Shown here: positions 24,047 through 32,306 of the stretch, one piece after another
Layout: each line of letters opens with the position of its first letter
Position numbering within the stretch: position 1 is the first letter of the stretch
Assembly (NCBI GenBank): GCA_009885955.1
Contig: VFJS01000087.1
Span: 1-47,334 of the forward strand
Direction: 5' to 3'
Length of the DNA: 47,334 bases
Origin: Spirochaetia bacterium
GTDB lineage: Bacteria; Spirochaetota; UBA4802; UBA5550
The notes under the pieces: model-generated
The model's input: only the letters and a program-made list of their open reading frames with translations
Told to the model about the DNA's origin: nothing
The model's database searches: none
Program-made: the position numbers and the translations under genes

Positions 24047-26824
24047 ATGGCTAAAAAGAAAAAATCGTCATCAAGAGAACTCTTCATGGACGAGAGCGGT
24101 CAAAGTGAACTGTTCGAGAAGTCTTATGAGCAGGAATTGGCCGAACGGCAGAACCAGCCTGTCGAATGTCTGGGCATGACATTCCCGAATGACGAAGCAC
24201 GGAGAAATCATTTTCTTGAGATACTGCGCGAGATGCTGAAAGACCCTGAGTTCAGGAAGATTGAAGGCTTCCCCATCGGTGCCGATGAGGATATACTCGC
24301 CCTCAGCGATCCGCCCTACTACACAGCATGTCCGAATCCGTTCATTGGTGATTTCATCAAACAATACGGTAAACCCTATGACCCAAATGTGCCCTATAGC
24401 CGGGAGCCATTTGCGGCGGATGTGAGTGAGGGGAAGAACGATGCTGTTTATGTATTTCATACATATCATACAAAAGTGCCTTATAAAGCCATTATGAAAT
24501 ATATACTGCACTACACCCAGCCTGGTGACATTGTATTCGATGGCTTTGGCGGGACAGGCATGACGAGTATTGCTGCTCAGAGTTGCGGCGATTCTCAATT
24601 GGTAAAGGATCTTGGATTCACTAATTATGGTGCCAGAACACCCATTACTGCAGAGCTTTCAACGATTGGGGGTTTCATAAGTGGGACACTCAACTCGGCG
24701 AAAATTGATGAACATGAAATTAAAAACTTCGAAACATTGATACACGAAGTGGAAAAAAAGTATGGATGGGTCTATGAAACGCGCCGTCAGAAGGATGGAA
24801 AACCAGCACGAATCAATTACGTTGTGTGGTCAGAGTGTTATATATGTGGAAATTGCGGTTCCGAATTGATCTACTATAGGGATTCTGTTGGCAAAACAGG
24901 ATCATCACTTGGAAATGACATCCAGTGTTTGAACTGCAAAGTCGTTGTCCCTAAGAGAACCCTTGAAAGAAGTTTTGTCACCGTGTTTGATTCGATATTA
25001 AATAAATCAATTAAACAAGTAAAATACTTACCATCTCTTATCAACTTCAGTGTTGGATCTAAAAGAGGCGAAAAAATCCCAGACAGCTACGACATAGAGA
25101 TAATGACTAAGGTGCTGAATTGTAAAGTCAGCAATTGGTTCCCGGCAGATCCAATACCCCAAATAGAAAGATACTATAAGGACGGACTACATATTATAAA
25201 TATTACTCATACGCATCAGTTTTATACGAAGCGCAATCTTCTTTGCGCTTCTGAATTATGGGCAGCTCTTAATAGTAATGTGCAAAAGCTAATCTTTACT
25301 TCATTTTGCGATAGGCACATTGTTAAGAGAAACAGATGGCTTTCAACCGGCCCAACAAGACCCCTCAACAACACTTTATACTTTCCACCTCTTTTTGCCG
25401 AAGTCAATGTTTTCGCTATCGCTGAACGTAAGTCAAGGGATCTGAGGAAAGCTTTATCGGTTACACGAAGGCAACCAAGAGTTGCTACATCTACGACACA
25501 AAGTTCAACAAACCTTAACCAAATGCCTGAATGTTCAGTAGACTATATATTCACAGACCCACCATTTGGTTGGAATATTATTTATTCAGAATTGAATTTT
25601 CTGTGGGAATCTTGGATAAAAGTACGGACAAACGAATCGACTGAGGTAATCGTAAATGACCAAGCAAAAAAGACTATTGATGATTACCGAGAGTTGATAG
25701 CGAGGTGTTTCTCTGAGAATTATAGAATCCTCAAACCGGGCAGATGGATGACTGTGGAATTCCATAACTCCAGCAACCTTGTTTGGCACTCGATTCAAGA
25801 AGCACTTCTTCGAGCAGGATTTGTTGTAGCAGATGTTCGTACTCTCGATAAGAAACAAGGATCTATGAATCAGGATTTTTATCGAACCGGTACAGTTAAG
25901 CAAGACCTCGTTATTTCGGCCTACAAACCCGATGGTGGGTTTGAGGAACGCTTCAAGCTAGAAGCTGGTACTGAAGGAGGCGTTTGGGATTTCATCCGTA
26001 CTCATTTAAAGCAGCTCCCAGTCTTTGTCTCCAAAGATAGTCAAGCTGAGATAATCGCTGAACGTCAAAACTACTTATTATTTGATCGTATGATTGCCTT
26101 CCATGTTCAGCGTGGTGTAACCGTTCCCTTGTCTGCATCAGAGTTCTACGCCGGACTGATCCAACGTTTTTCAGAACGGGATGGGATGTATTTTCTGCCT
26201 GAACAGGTTGCCGAATACGATAAAAAGCGGTTAACCGTTCGTGAGATTCTTCAACTCCAGCTATTTGTCACTAATGAATCCTCGGCCATTCAGTGGCTTA
26301 AACAACAGGTCACAAAAAAACCCCAGACCTTCCAAGAACTCCACCCGCAGTTTCTTATGGAGACTGGCGGCTGGCAAAAGAACGAGAAGCTACTAGAGCT
26401 GTCTGAGCTACTGGAACAAAACTTTCTCCGTTACGACGGAAAAGAAGATGTACCTAACCAAATTCACAGCTATCTATCCACTAACTTCAAGGAACTTCGC
26501 AAACTCCTCAAAGACGACGAAGCCCTCCGTGTGAAAGCCAAAGACCGTTGGTATGTCCCTGATCCGAATAAAGCCAGCGATCTTGAAAAACTACGTGAAA
26601 AATCCCTACTAAAAGAATTCGAGGACTATCGTTCTACTTCACAGAAAAAGCTGAAAGTCTTTCGCCTTGAAGCTGTGCGCGCTGGTTTTAAGAAAGCATG
26701 GCAAGAACGGAATTATGCGACGATTATTGCCGTGGCAGAGAGGATACCTGAGAATATATTACAAGAGGACCCGAAATTGCTTATGTGGTATGATCAAGCG
26801 ATGACGAGGATGGGAGGAGTGTAA
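24047..26824 (+). CDS. pglXI: BREX type 3 adenine-specific DNA methyltransferase PglXI
   Basis: This 925-residue protein is the site-specific methylase that marks host DNA. Near the N-terminus is DPPYYTACPNPF (88-99), then the SAM-binding FDGFGGTGMT (164-173). A cluster of five Cys at 264-297 (CYICGNC...CLNC) is probably a zinc ribbon. The catalytic DPPF, in FTDPPFGWN, is at 504-507, followed by YSELNFLWESW, typical of DUF1156-related methylases. The N6-adenine target is inferred from the family. The stretch coding for about residues 195-620 is visibly more AT-rich than both ends, as if the recognition region had been exchanged. The following ATPase gene begins 1 nt after the stop. Confidence 0.9.
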   Translation: MAKKKKSSSRELFMDESGQSELFEKSYEQELAERQNQPVECLGMTFPNDEARRNHFLEILREMLKDPEFRKIEGFPIGADEDILALSDPPYYTACPNPFIGDFIKQYGKPYDPNVPYSREPFAADVSEGKNDAVYVFHTYHTKVPYKAIMKYILHYTQPGDIVFDGFGGTGMTSIAAQSCGDSQLVKDLGFTNYGARTPITAELSTIGGFISGTLNSAKIDEHEIKNFETLIHEVEKKYGWVYETRRQKDGKPARINYVVWSECYICGNCGSELIYYRDSVGKTGSSLGNDIQCLNCKVVVPKRTLERSFVTVFDSILNKSIKQVKYLPSLINFSVGSKRGEKIPDSYDIEIMTKVLNCKVSNWFPADPIPQIERYYKDGLHIINITHTHQFYTKRNLLCASELWAALNSNVQKLIFTSFCDRHIVKRNRWLSTGPTRPLNNTLYFPPLFAEVNVFAIAERKSRDLRKALSVTRRQPRVATSTTQSSTNLNQMPECSVDYIFTDPPFGWNIIYSELNFLWESWIKVRTNESTEVIVNDQAKKTIDDYRELIARCFSENYRILKPGRWMTVEFHNSSNLVWHSIQEALLRAGFVVADVRTLDKKQGSMNQDFYRTGTVKQDLVISAYKPDGGFEERFKLEAGTEGGVWDFIRTHLKQLPVFVSKDSQAEIIAERQNYLLFDRMIAFHVQRGVTVPLSASEFYAGLIQRFSERDGMYFLPEQVAEYDKKRLTVREILQLQLFVTNESSAIQWLKQQVTKKPQTFQELHPQFLMETGGWQKNEKLLELSELLEQNFLRYDGKEDVPNQIHSYLSTNFKELRKLLKDDEALRVKAKDRWYVPDPNKASDLEKLREKSLLKEFEDYRSTSQKKLKVFRLEAVRAGFKKAWQERNYATIIAVAERIPENILQEDPKLLMWYDQAMTRMGGV

Positions 26825-26825
26825 A

Positions 26826-28220
26826 ATGCTAACTCAACTAAGAATACAGAATTTTAAAATATGGGAAGATACCGGTGAGATCCGCATGGCACCGATCACA
26901 TTGTTTTTTGGGGCAAACAGCTCGGGCAAATCCAGTATAGGACAATTTTTGATGATGCTAAAGCAGACAGTTGAATCCCCAGACCGAAAAGCGGTTTTCT
27001 ACCCAGGTGGAAAAAACTCAGCAGTTCAACTTGGTTCATATCAAGAAATGGTTTTTCATCGTAATCCAGAAAATAAAATTTCTTTCGAATACGAATGGGC
27101 TATTCAGAATTCTCTTCAAATAAAAGATCCAATTACCAGCCAGACTTACGTAGGAGACATTATTTCATTTGAAGCTGTAGTTGGTCTTGGAGATAAAGAA
27201 AAACATACTCTTGTTGTTGATCGTTTAAAATACAAGTTGATGGCGAATGAAAAGCAGGCATTAGCTGTGGGGCTATCACATAAAACCGGTGCCAAATCTG
27301 AATACACAGCTGAGGCAGAGCAGTATAATCTTGTTCGAAAAAAAATGCGCGCATGGTCACTTAAGGATGCCGTTAGATTTTATGGTTTCCCAGATGAAGT
27401 GGTCGCGTATTATCAGAATGCTGATTTTGTCCAGCAGCTCAACTTACGACATGAAAAGTTGTTCCAATCGCTTTTTTATCTTGGTCCTCTTCGAACTAAA
27501 ACGGAAAGGCTTTACTCATGGACAGGTATTGAGCCTGAGAGTGTAGGTTTTACAGGCGAAAATACAATTGCGGCTATTCTTGCAGCTCGTAACCGTAAAA
27601 TCAGCCTCGGCAATAAACGCCCCGCAAAGCCTTTCGAAGAAATTATTGCATTGAAACTTGTTGAAATGGGCTTGATTGAGGAGTTTAAAGTGAATCCAAT
27701 CTCCGAAAAGCGACAGGAATATGAAGTCAAGGTTAGAACTAAAGGATCGAAAGACTGGGTAGATCTTCCAGATGTCGGTTTTGGTATCTCTCAGGTACTT
27801 CCTGTATTAGTTCAATGTTTTTATGCACCACATGGATCAATTATTCTAATGGAGCAACCAGAGATACACTTGCATCCAAGAGCTCAGTCGGCACTAGCTG
27901 ATGTAATGCTTGATGTGATCAACTCCAAAGAAAATGGGATTAACAGGAACATCCAGTTGATTATAGAGACTCATTCTGAGCATTTTTTACGACGTCTACA
28001 ATGGCGAATTGCTGAAGATACTGTACAACATGAGAAAATATCAGCATACTTTGCTGATGTCACAAAAACACCAGCACATTTGGAACCTTTGCGGATAGAT
28101 ACATTTGGCAACATCCAGAATTGGCCGGACAATTTCTTCGGTGATGAAATGGGAGATATATCAAAACAAGCAAAGGCAGCAATGAATAAGCGTTTAGACC
28201 AAATTAAAACCGGGTTGTAA
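26826..28220 (+). CDS. DUF3696-type ABC/AAA ATPase embedded in BREX
   Basis: This 464-residue ATPase has an ABC/SMC-like head. It shows Walker A GANSSGKSS (29-37), the ABC signature-like GFGISQ near 318, Walker B ILMEQPEIHLHP (about 340-350) followed by a D-loop, and the switch His in ETHSEHFLRRL near 381. The tail INWPDNFFGDEM-type segment near residue 430 is the DUF3696 mark. Related ATPases (PtuA, AriA, OLD) act as sensors that hold or release a nuclease. Here the next gene encodes a PIN-like protein. It starts 1 nt after pglXI, so it is translated as part of the operon. It is not a standard BREX-3 gene. Confidence 0.9.
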   Translation: MLTQLRIQNFKIWEDTGEIRMAPITLFFGANSSGKSSIGQFLMMLKQTVESPDRKAVFYPGGKNSAVQLGSYQEMVFHRNPENKISFEYEWAIQNSLQIKDPITSQTYVGDIISFEAVVGLGDKEKHTLVVDRLKYKLMANEKQALAVGLSHKTGAKSEYTAEAEQYNLVRKKMRAWSLKDAVRFYGFPDEVVAYYQNADFVQQLNLRHEKLFQSLFYLGPLRTKTERLYSWTGIEPESVGFTGENTIAAILAARNRKISLGNKRPAKPFEEIIALKLVEMGLIEEFKVNPISEKRQEYEVKVRTKGSKDWVDLPDVGFGISQVLPVLVQCFYAPHGSIILMEQPEIHLHPRAQSALADVMLDVINSKENGINRNIQLIIETHSEHFLRRLQWRIAEDTVQHEKISAYFADVTKTPAHLEPLRIDTFGNIQNWPDNFFGDEMGDISKQAKAAMNKRLDQIKTGL

Positions 28221-28228
28221 ATAAATAA

Positions 28229-28723
28229 ATGACTAGTTTTCCTTCTAAATGTATAATCGATACTAATGTACCGAAAACTGCAAATCTTCAGATAGATCCT
28301 ATAAACATTCCGGACGATCTTGTTGAATGCGTTCAGGCTTGTCTTAATGCCATTGACCATGTTGTTAACTATGGAAGACTTGTAATTGATTGCGGAGATG
28401 AAATCTATAACGAATATAATAATAATTTAAGTTTGAGTGGACAAAAAGGCATTGGTAATGTTTTTATGAAATGGGTTCATGATAATCGTTGGAAGTTGAA
28501 GCTTGTCGATCGAGTCAATATATCAAAAAATGGCAGTTCTTACAATGAATTCCCAGAACATCCTGGTTTGGTCAAATTTGATTTATCAGATCGAAAATTT
28601 GTAGCTGTTGCGAACGCTCATTCAGATAAACCTCCAATTTTACAGGCGACAGATAGCAAGTGGTGGGGATGGCGAGATGCTTTAGCTGAAGTTGGAATAA
28701 CTGTTTGTTTTCTGTGCCCTTAA
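28229..28723 (+). CDS. PIN-like nuclease, probable effector of the ATPase
   Basis: This protein has 164 residues. Its start, CIIDTNV (8-14), is the classical PIN-domain first strand with catalytic Asp11. Further acidic residues sit where PIN enzymes have them: DEIYNEY (57-63), DLSDRKFVAVAN (118-129, Asp121 favoured) and ATDSKWW (Asp142). PIN enzymes are Mg-dependent RNases that leave 5'-phosphate and 3'-OH ends. It follows the DUF3696 ATPase by 8 nt, a pairing that suggests ATPase-controlled cleavage. The substrate is unknown; tRNA or mRNA is a guess. The domain call is by eye from the motif order. Confidence 0.75.
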   Translation: MTSFPSKCIIDTNVPKTANLQIDPINIPDDLVECVQACLNAIDHVVNYGRLVIDCGDEIYNEYNNNLSLSGQKGIGNVFMKWVHDNRWKLKLVDRVNISKNGSSYNEFPEHPGLVKFDLSDRKFVAVANAHSDKPPILQATDSKWWGWRDALAEVGITVCFLCP

Positions 28724-28758
28724 TATTGTGAAACAAAGTACATTGAAAAGATGTTATC

Positions 28759-29448
28759 GTGAAAGAAGATTTTTTCAAATTCCCTCCGACTCCACATATA
28801 GCATTACTTGGCGATATTAAAGTCAGGGATGATAAAGTATTGTCACAATCCGAACAAAATGATTTCCTACAGCATGAACTTGTGATTGAAGAAAAAGTTG
28901 ATGGGGCTAATATGGGAATTTCTTTCGACGCAGAAGGAAATATCTGCACTCAAAATAGAGGGGCATACTTACATCTTCCTGGTATGGGCCAGTGGAAAAA
29001 GCTCACTGATTGGCTAACTCCAAGAACCAATGCACTTTTTGAACATTTGGTAGACCGATACATTCTTTTCGGTGAATGGTGTTATGCTCAGCATTCAGTA
29101 TATTATAACCGATTACCGGACTGGTTTTTAGGATTTGACATTTACGATAAAAAGACTGCTCGTTTTTTTTCGTGTATCCACAGAGACCAATTTTTTCGGA
29201 CAATTGGCATCAGTCAAGTGCCAATCATTGATCGTGGCAATTTCACTTTTGCCAGACTTGTTAAAATGATTTCACAGTCACAACTTGGTGATCAGCTATC
29301 TGAAGGTCTGTATCTTCGTTATGACCAGGGCAACTGGTTAAGTAAGAGAGCAAAACTGGTTCAGCCAGCCTTTTTTCAATCAATTGAACAACATTGGTCA
29401 CATATGAAAATTAAACCGAATCGAATAAATATTGAAAGTGACGTATGA
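28759..29448 (+). CDS. Rnl2-type RNA ligase embedded in BREX
   Basis: This protein has 229 residues, the size of a minimal ligase domain. All nucleotidyltransferase motifs are present: I, KVDGAN with the adenylated Lys46; III, LFGEW (103-107); IIIa, FLGFDIYD (123-130); IV, EGLYLR (182-187); and V, KRAKLV (196-201). It should join 5'-phosphate to 3'-OH RNA ends (or nicks) using ATP, so it could reseal breaks left by the PIN-like protein without a kinase or phosphatase. The start is GTG at 28759. No strong ribosome site is visible, which may keep it at low level. The stop overlaps the brxHII start (ATGA). Confidence 0.9.
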   Translation: MKEDFFKFPPTPHIALLGDIKVRDDKVLSQSEQNDFLQHELVIEEKVDGANMGISFDAEGNICTQNRGAYLHLPGMGQWKKLTDWLTPRTNALFEHLVDRYILFGEWCYAQHSVYYNRLPDWFLGFDIYDKKTARFFSCIHRDQFFRTIGISQVPIIDRGNFTFARLVKMISQSQLGDQLSEGLYLRYDQGNWLSKRAKLVQPAFFQSIEQHWSHMKIKPNRINIESDV

Positions 29449-32306
29449 CTGATTCAGAGAAAAATATTAACAATGTTTGGTATTACAGCCCCGACCACAG
29501 ACAGCTCTGTCAGGTTATCGAAACCCAAACCCTATGGAACGAAACAACCTGTCGCATTTGGCTGCCAGGTCGAGATACCATTGTCCGAGTACCCGCAGCT
29601 CGATTACAGCCGCTTGATAGCATCGGCACTTCATCTCCGGATAATATAACCTATGTCGTAGCAGCCGCACGAGTAGCTGATGCCCTCACACAAGATGTGC
29701 TTCTTGCTCTCATTGAAACTACGGTGATACCACTCCCACACCAGATCCGTGCTTTATCTCGTGCTATATCTGGAGACAGCGTACGTTATCTACTGGCAGA
29801 TGAGGTCGGTTTAGGAAAAACGATCGAAGCCGGCTTGATAATGCGCGAATTAAAACTGCGTGGATTGGTGAAGCGAACACTGGTAATCGCCCCAAAAGGT
29901 CTGGTGAGTCAGTGGGTGAGCGAAATGCGCTTTCACTTTGGCGAGACCTTTCAGCTGGTGCTCCCGGAAGATATTAAAGCGATAAAGCGCTTAGTGCCCT
30001 ATAATAGCCAATTCAGCTCCGAAATAACAAATCATGATATAGACGCCCCCCCTTCCAATGCTTGGCAGATGTTTTCACAGGTGGTCGTCCCCATGGATTC
30101 CGTCAAACCTTTGGACAAACGCCGGGGATGGAGTGCTGAACAGATCAGTGAATTCAACCGTGAGCGTTTTGAGGATCTGGTTTCAGCCGGATGGGATCTT
30201 GTAATAGTCGACGAGTCGCACCGCTTGGGTGGCAGCACCGATCAAGTTGCCCGGTTCAAATTAGGACAGGGACTTGCCGAGGCATCCCCTTACTTGTTAC
30301 TCCTATCCGCCACCCCGCATCAGGGGAAGACCGATGCCTTCCACCGTTTGGTATCGCTGATAGACGCAGAAGAATTCCCTGATGTAGAGAGTGTTACCCG
30401 CGAGAAGGTCCATCGCTATGTCATTCGCACTGAAAAACGCCATGCCATTGATGCCGAGGGCAACCCGCTCTTCAAGCCCCGCCGCACACAACTGGTACCC
30501 GTCACATGGGAGCCTCATCACGATAAGCAGTACCAGTTGTACAAGGCAATTACGGAATATGTACGCGATGGCTATAATCAGGCCATGAAAGAGAAGCGCA
30601 GTTATATCGGATTTTTGATGATCCTTATGCAGAGACTCGTTGTTTCCAGCACCGCTGCCATACGGACGACACTGGAAAGGCGCCTCGAAGTTTTGATTGA
30701 ACCGGACGAACAATTGACGTTGTTCCCTGCATCCCCCATGGAAGATTGGGCGGATATGGATGGACAGGAGCAGGTTGACCTTCTCTTGAATGCTAAACTC
30801 AAGGCATTAAAGAATGAACGTGCTGAGGTTCAACTCCTGCTCGATGCTGCCGCTCTATGCGAAGTGTCAGGCCCAGATGCTAAAGCTGAAGCACTGCTGG
30901 ATTGGTTGTATCGCCTGCAATCAGAAGAAGGGGACCCGGAGTTAAAAGCCTTGGTCTTCACTGAGTTCGTCCCCACGCAAGAAATGCTCAGACGGTTCCT
31001 GACCGAAAGAGGATTCTCTGTAGTTTGTTTGAACGGTTCAATGGACATGGAAGAACGTAAAAGAGTTCAAGTAGAATTTGCGCAAAATGCAAGGATTCTC
31101 GTTTCTACTGATGCAGGCGGAGAGGGCTTAAACCTTCAGTTTTGCCATGTGGTCATCAATTACGATATGCCGTGGAATCCTATGCGCATTGAACAGCGCA
31201 TTGGCCGGGTGGATCGTATCGGACAGACACATGTTGTTCGTGCCATCAACTTCGTCTTTGATGGGTCCATAGAACATCGTGTACGAGAGGTTCTTGAACA
31301 AAAACTGGCAATTATCTACGAAGAGTTTGGAATCGATAAAACCGGTGATGTTCTCGATTCTGCTCAAGCCGGCAGTATGTTTGATGAAATGTATGTGGAG
31401 GCCATCCTAAATCCTGAGAAAGTTGAAAATACAGTTGATACTGTCCTCTCTCGATTGAAGGAACAGGCACACGAAGCTCAGAGTACAGCTTTATTGCTCG
31501 GTGCAAATGATGATCTGGAACCAGGTGAGGCACAGCGTTTACTAACTCACCCTTTACCACATTGGGTGGAGAATATGACTGTGAGTTACCTGAAAGCTCA
31601 TGGCGGCAAAGCTGTAAGGGAAAAACAGGGCTGGAACCTGATATGGCCGGATGGCGAAGCCTATGAAAATGTCGTCTTTTCCGGAAAAGAAGCAGAAACA
31701 ATTCCTTTCTCACAGCATTTAACACTGGAAGAACCTCGCATCCGTGGTCTGGCTATGAGACTACCACGCTTTGCACCGGGGCAACCGATTCCAACTATAT
31801 CCATTCAAAATCTAACCGATGAGGTACAGGGAATCTGGTCATTATGGCGTATCGCTATTGCATCCATGGAATGGAACCGCCGCCGGATAATGCCGCTCTT
31901 CCTATCTGACAATGGTATGGTGTATCAGCCTACTGCTCGGCATATATGGGATCAGCTTCTGGCCACACATTTTACCACAAAATCGAGTCTTGAAAGCACA
32001 GAATCATTATCAATATATGAGAGATTGCACCATGCGGCCGAAGAGCACGGGAAACCTATCTATGATTCGCTTCTTGCAGAACATCAAGCACGCATAATAC
32101 GGGAACGCGAAAAATCCGATTACGCCTATGTAGCACGCAAGAGATCCATTGAGCGCATCGGTCTTCAGCAAGTCCGGACTCATCGCCTGAATTTACTGGA
32201 ACAGGAAGAGCATACCTTTAAAGAACAGCTTGAACAGAAAGCTCACGCCTATCCCGAGATAGTGCCCCTGATTGTATTACGAATTGAAGGTGGCAACAAT
32301 GACTAA
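29445..32306 (+). CDS. brxHII: BREX type 3 helicase BrxHII (SNF2/DEAD-like)
   Basis: This 953-residue superfamily 2 helicase/translocase is typical of type 3 BREX. Walker A ADEVGLGKT (about 117-126), the DESH box (near 255), LLSATPHQGK (motif III), VFTEFVPTQEML, and the C-lobe DAGGEGLNL with RIGRVDRIGQ (near 585-594) are all intact. The last ~300 residues are helical and hold no motif I know. The start overlaps the ligase stop by 4 nt, and its stop overlaps the pglZ start by 8 nt, so the embedded module is translationally joined to the core operon. Confidence 0.93.
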   Translation: MTDSEKNINNVWYYSPDHRQLCQVIETQTLWNETTCRIWLPGRDTIVRVPAARLQPLDSIGTSSPDNITYVVAAARVADALTQDVLLALIETTVIPLPHQIRALSRAISGDSVRYLLADEVGLGKTIEAGLIMRELKLRGLVKRTLVIAPKGLVSQWVSEMRFHFGETFQLVLPEDIKAIKRLVPYNSQFSSEITNHDIDAPPSNAWQMFSQVVVPMDSVKPLDKRRGWSAEQISEFNRERFEDLVSAGWDLVIVDESHRLGGSTDQVARFKLGQGLAEASPYLLLLSATPHQGKTDAFHRLVSLIDAEEFPDVESVTREKVHRYVIRTEKRHAIDAEGNPLFKPRRTQLVPVTWEPHHDKQYQLYKAITEYVRDGYNQAMKEKRSYIGFLMILMQRLVVSSTAAIRTTLERRLEVLIEPDEQLTLFPASPMEDWADMDGQEQVDLLLNAKLKALKNERAEVQLLLDAAALCEVSGPDAKAEALLDWLYRLQSEEGDPELKALVFTEFVPTQEMLRRFLTERGFSVVCLNGSMDMEERKRVQVEFAQNARILVSTDAGGEGLNLQFCHVVINYDMPWNPMRIEQRIGRVDRIGQTHVVRAINFVFDGSIEHRVREVLEQKLAIIYEEFGIDKTGDVLDSAQAGSMFDEMYVEAILNPEKVENTVDTVLSRLKEQAHEAQSTALLLGANDDLEPGEAQRLLTHPLPHWVENMTVSYLKAHGGKAVREKQGWNLIWPDGEAYENVVFSGKEAETIPFSQHLTLEEPRIRGLAMRLPRFAPGQPIPTISIQNLTDEVQGIWSLWRIAIASMEWNRRRIMPLFLSDNGMVYQPTARHIWDQLLATHFTTKSSLESTESLSIYERLHHAAEEHGKPIYDSLLAEHQARIIREREKSDYAYVARKRSIERIGLQQVRTHRLNLLEQEEHTFKEQLEQKAHAYPEIVPLIVLRIEGGNND

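Noticed and set aside
26826-28723. Calling the ATPase and its neighbour PARIS or Septu
   Set aside because: The partner is PIN-like, not a TOPRIM/DUF4435 (AriB) or HNH (PtuB) nuclease.
32272-32298. TTG at 32272 as the pglZ start
   Set aside because: The ATG at 32299 has a good ribosome site and couples to the brxHII stop.
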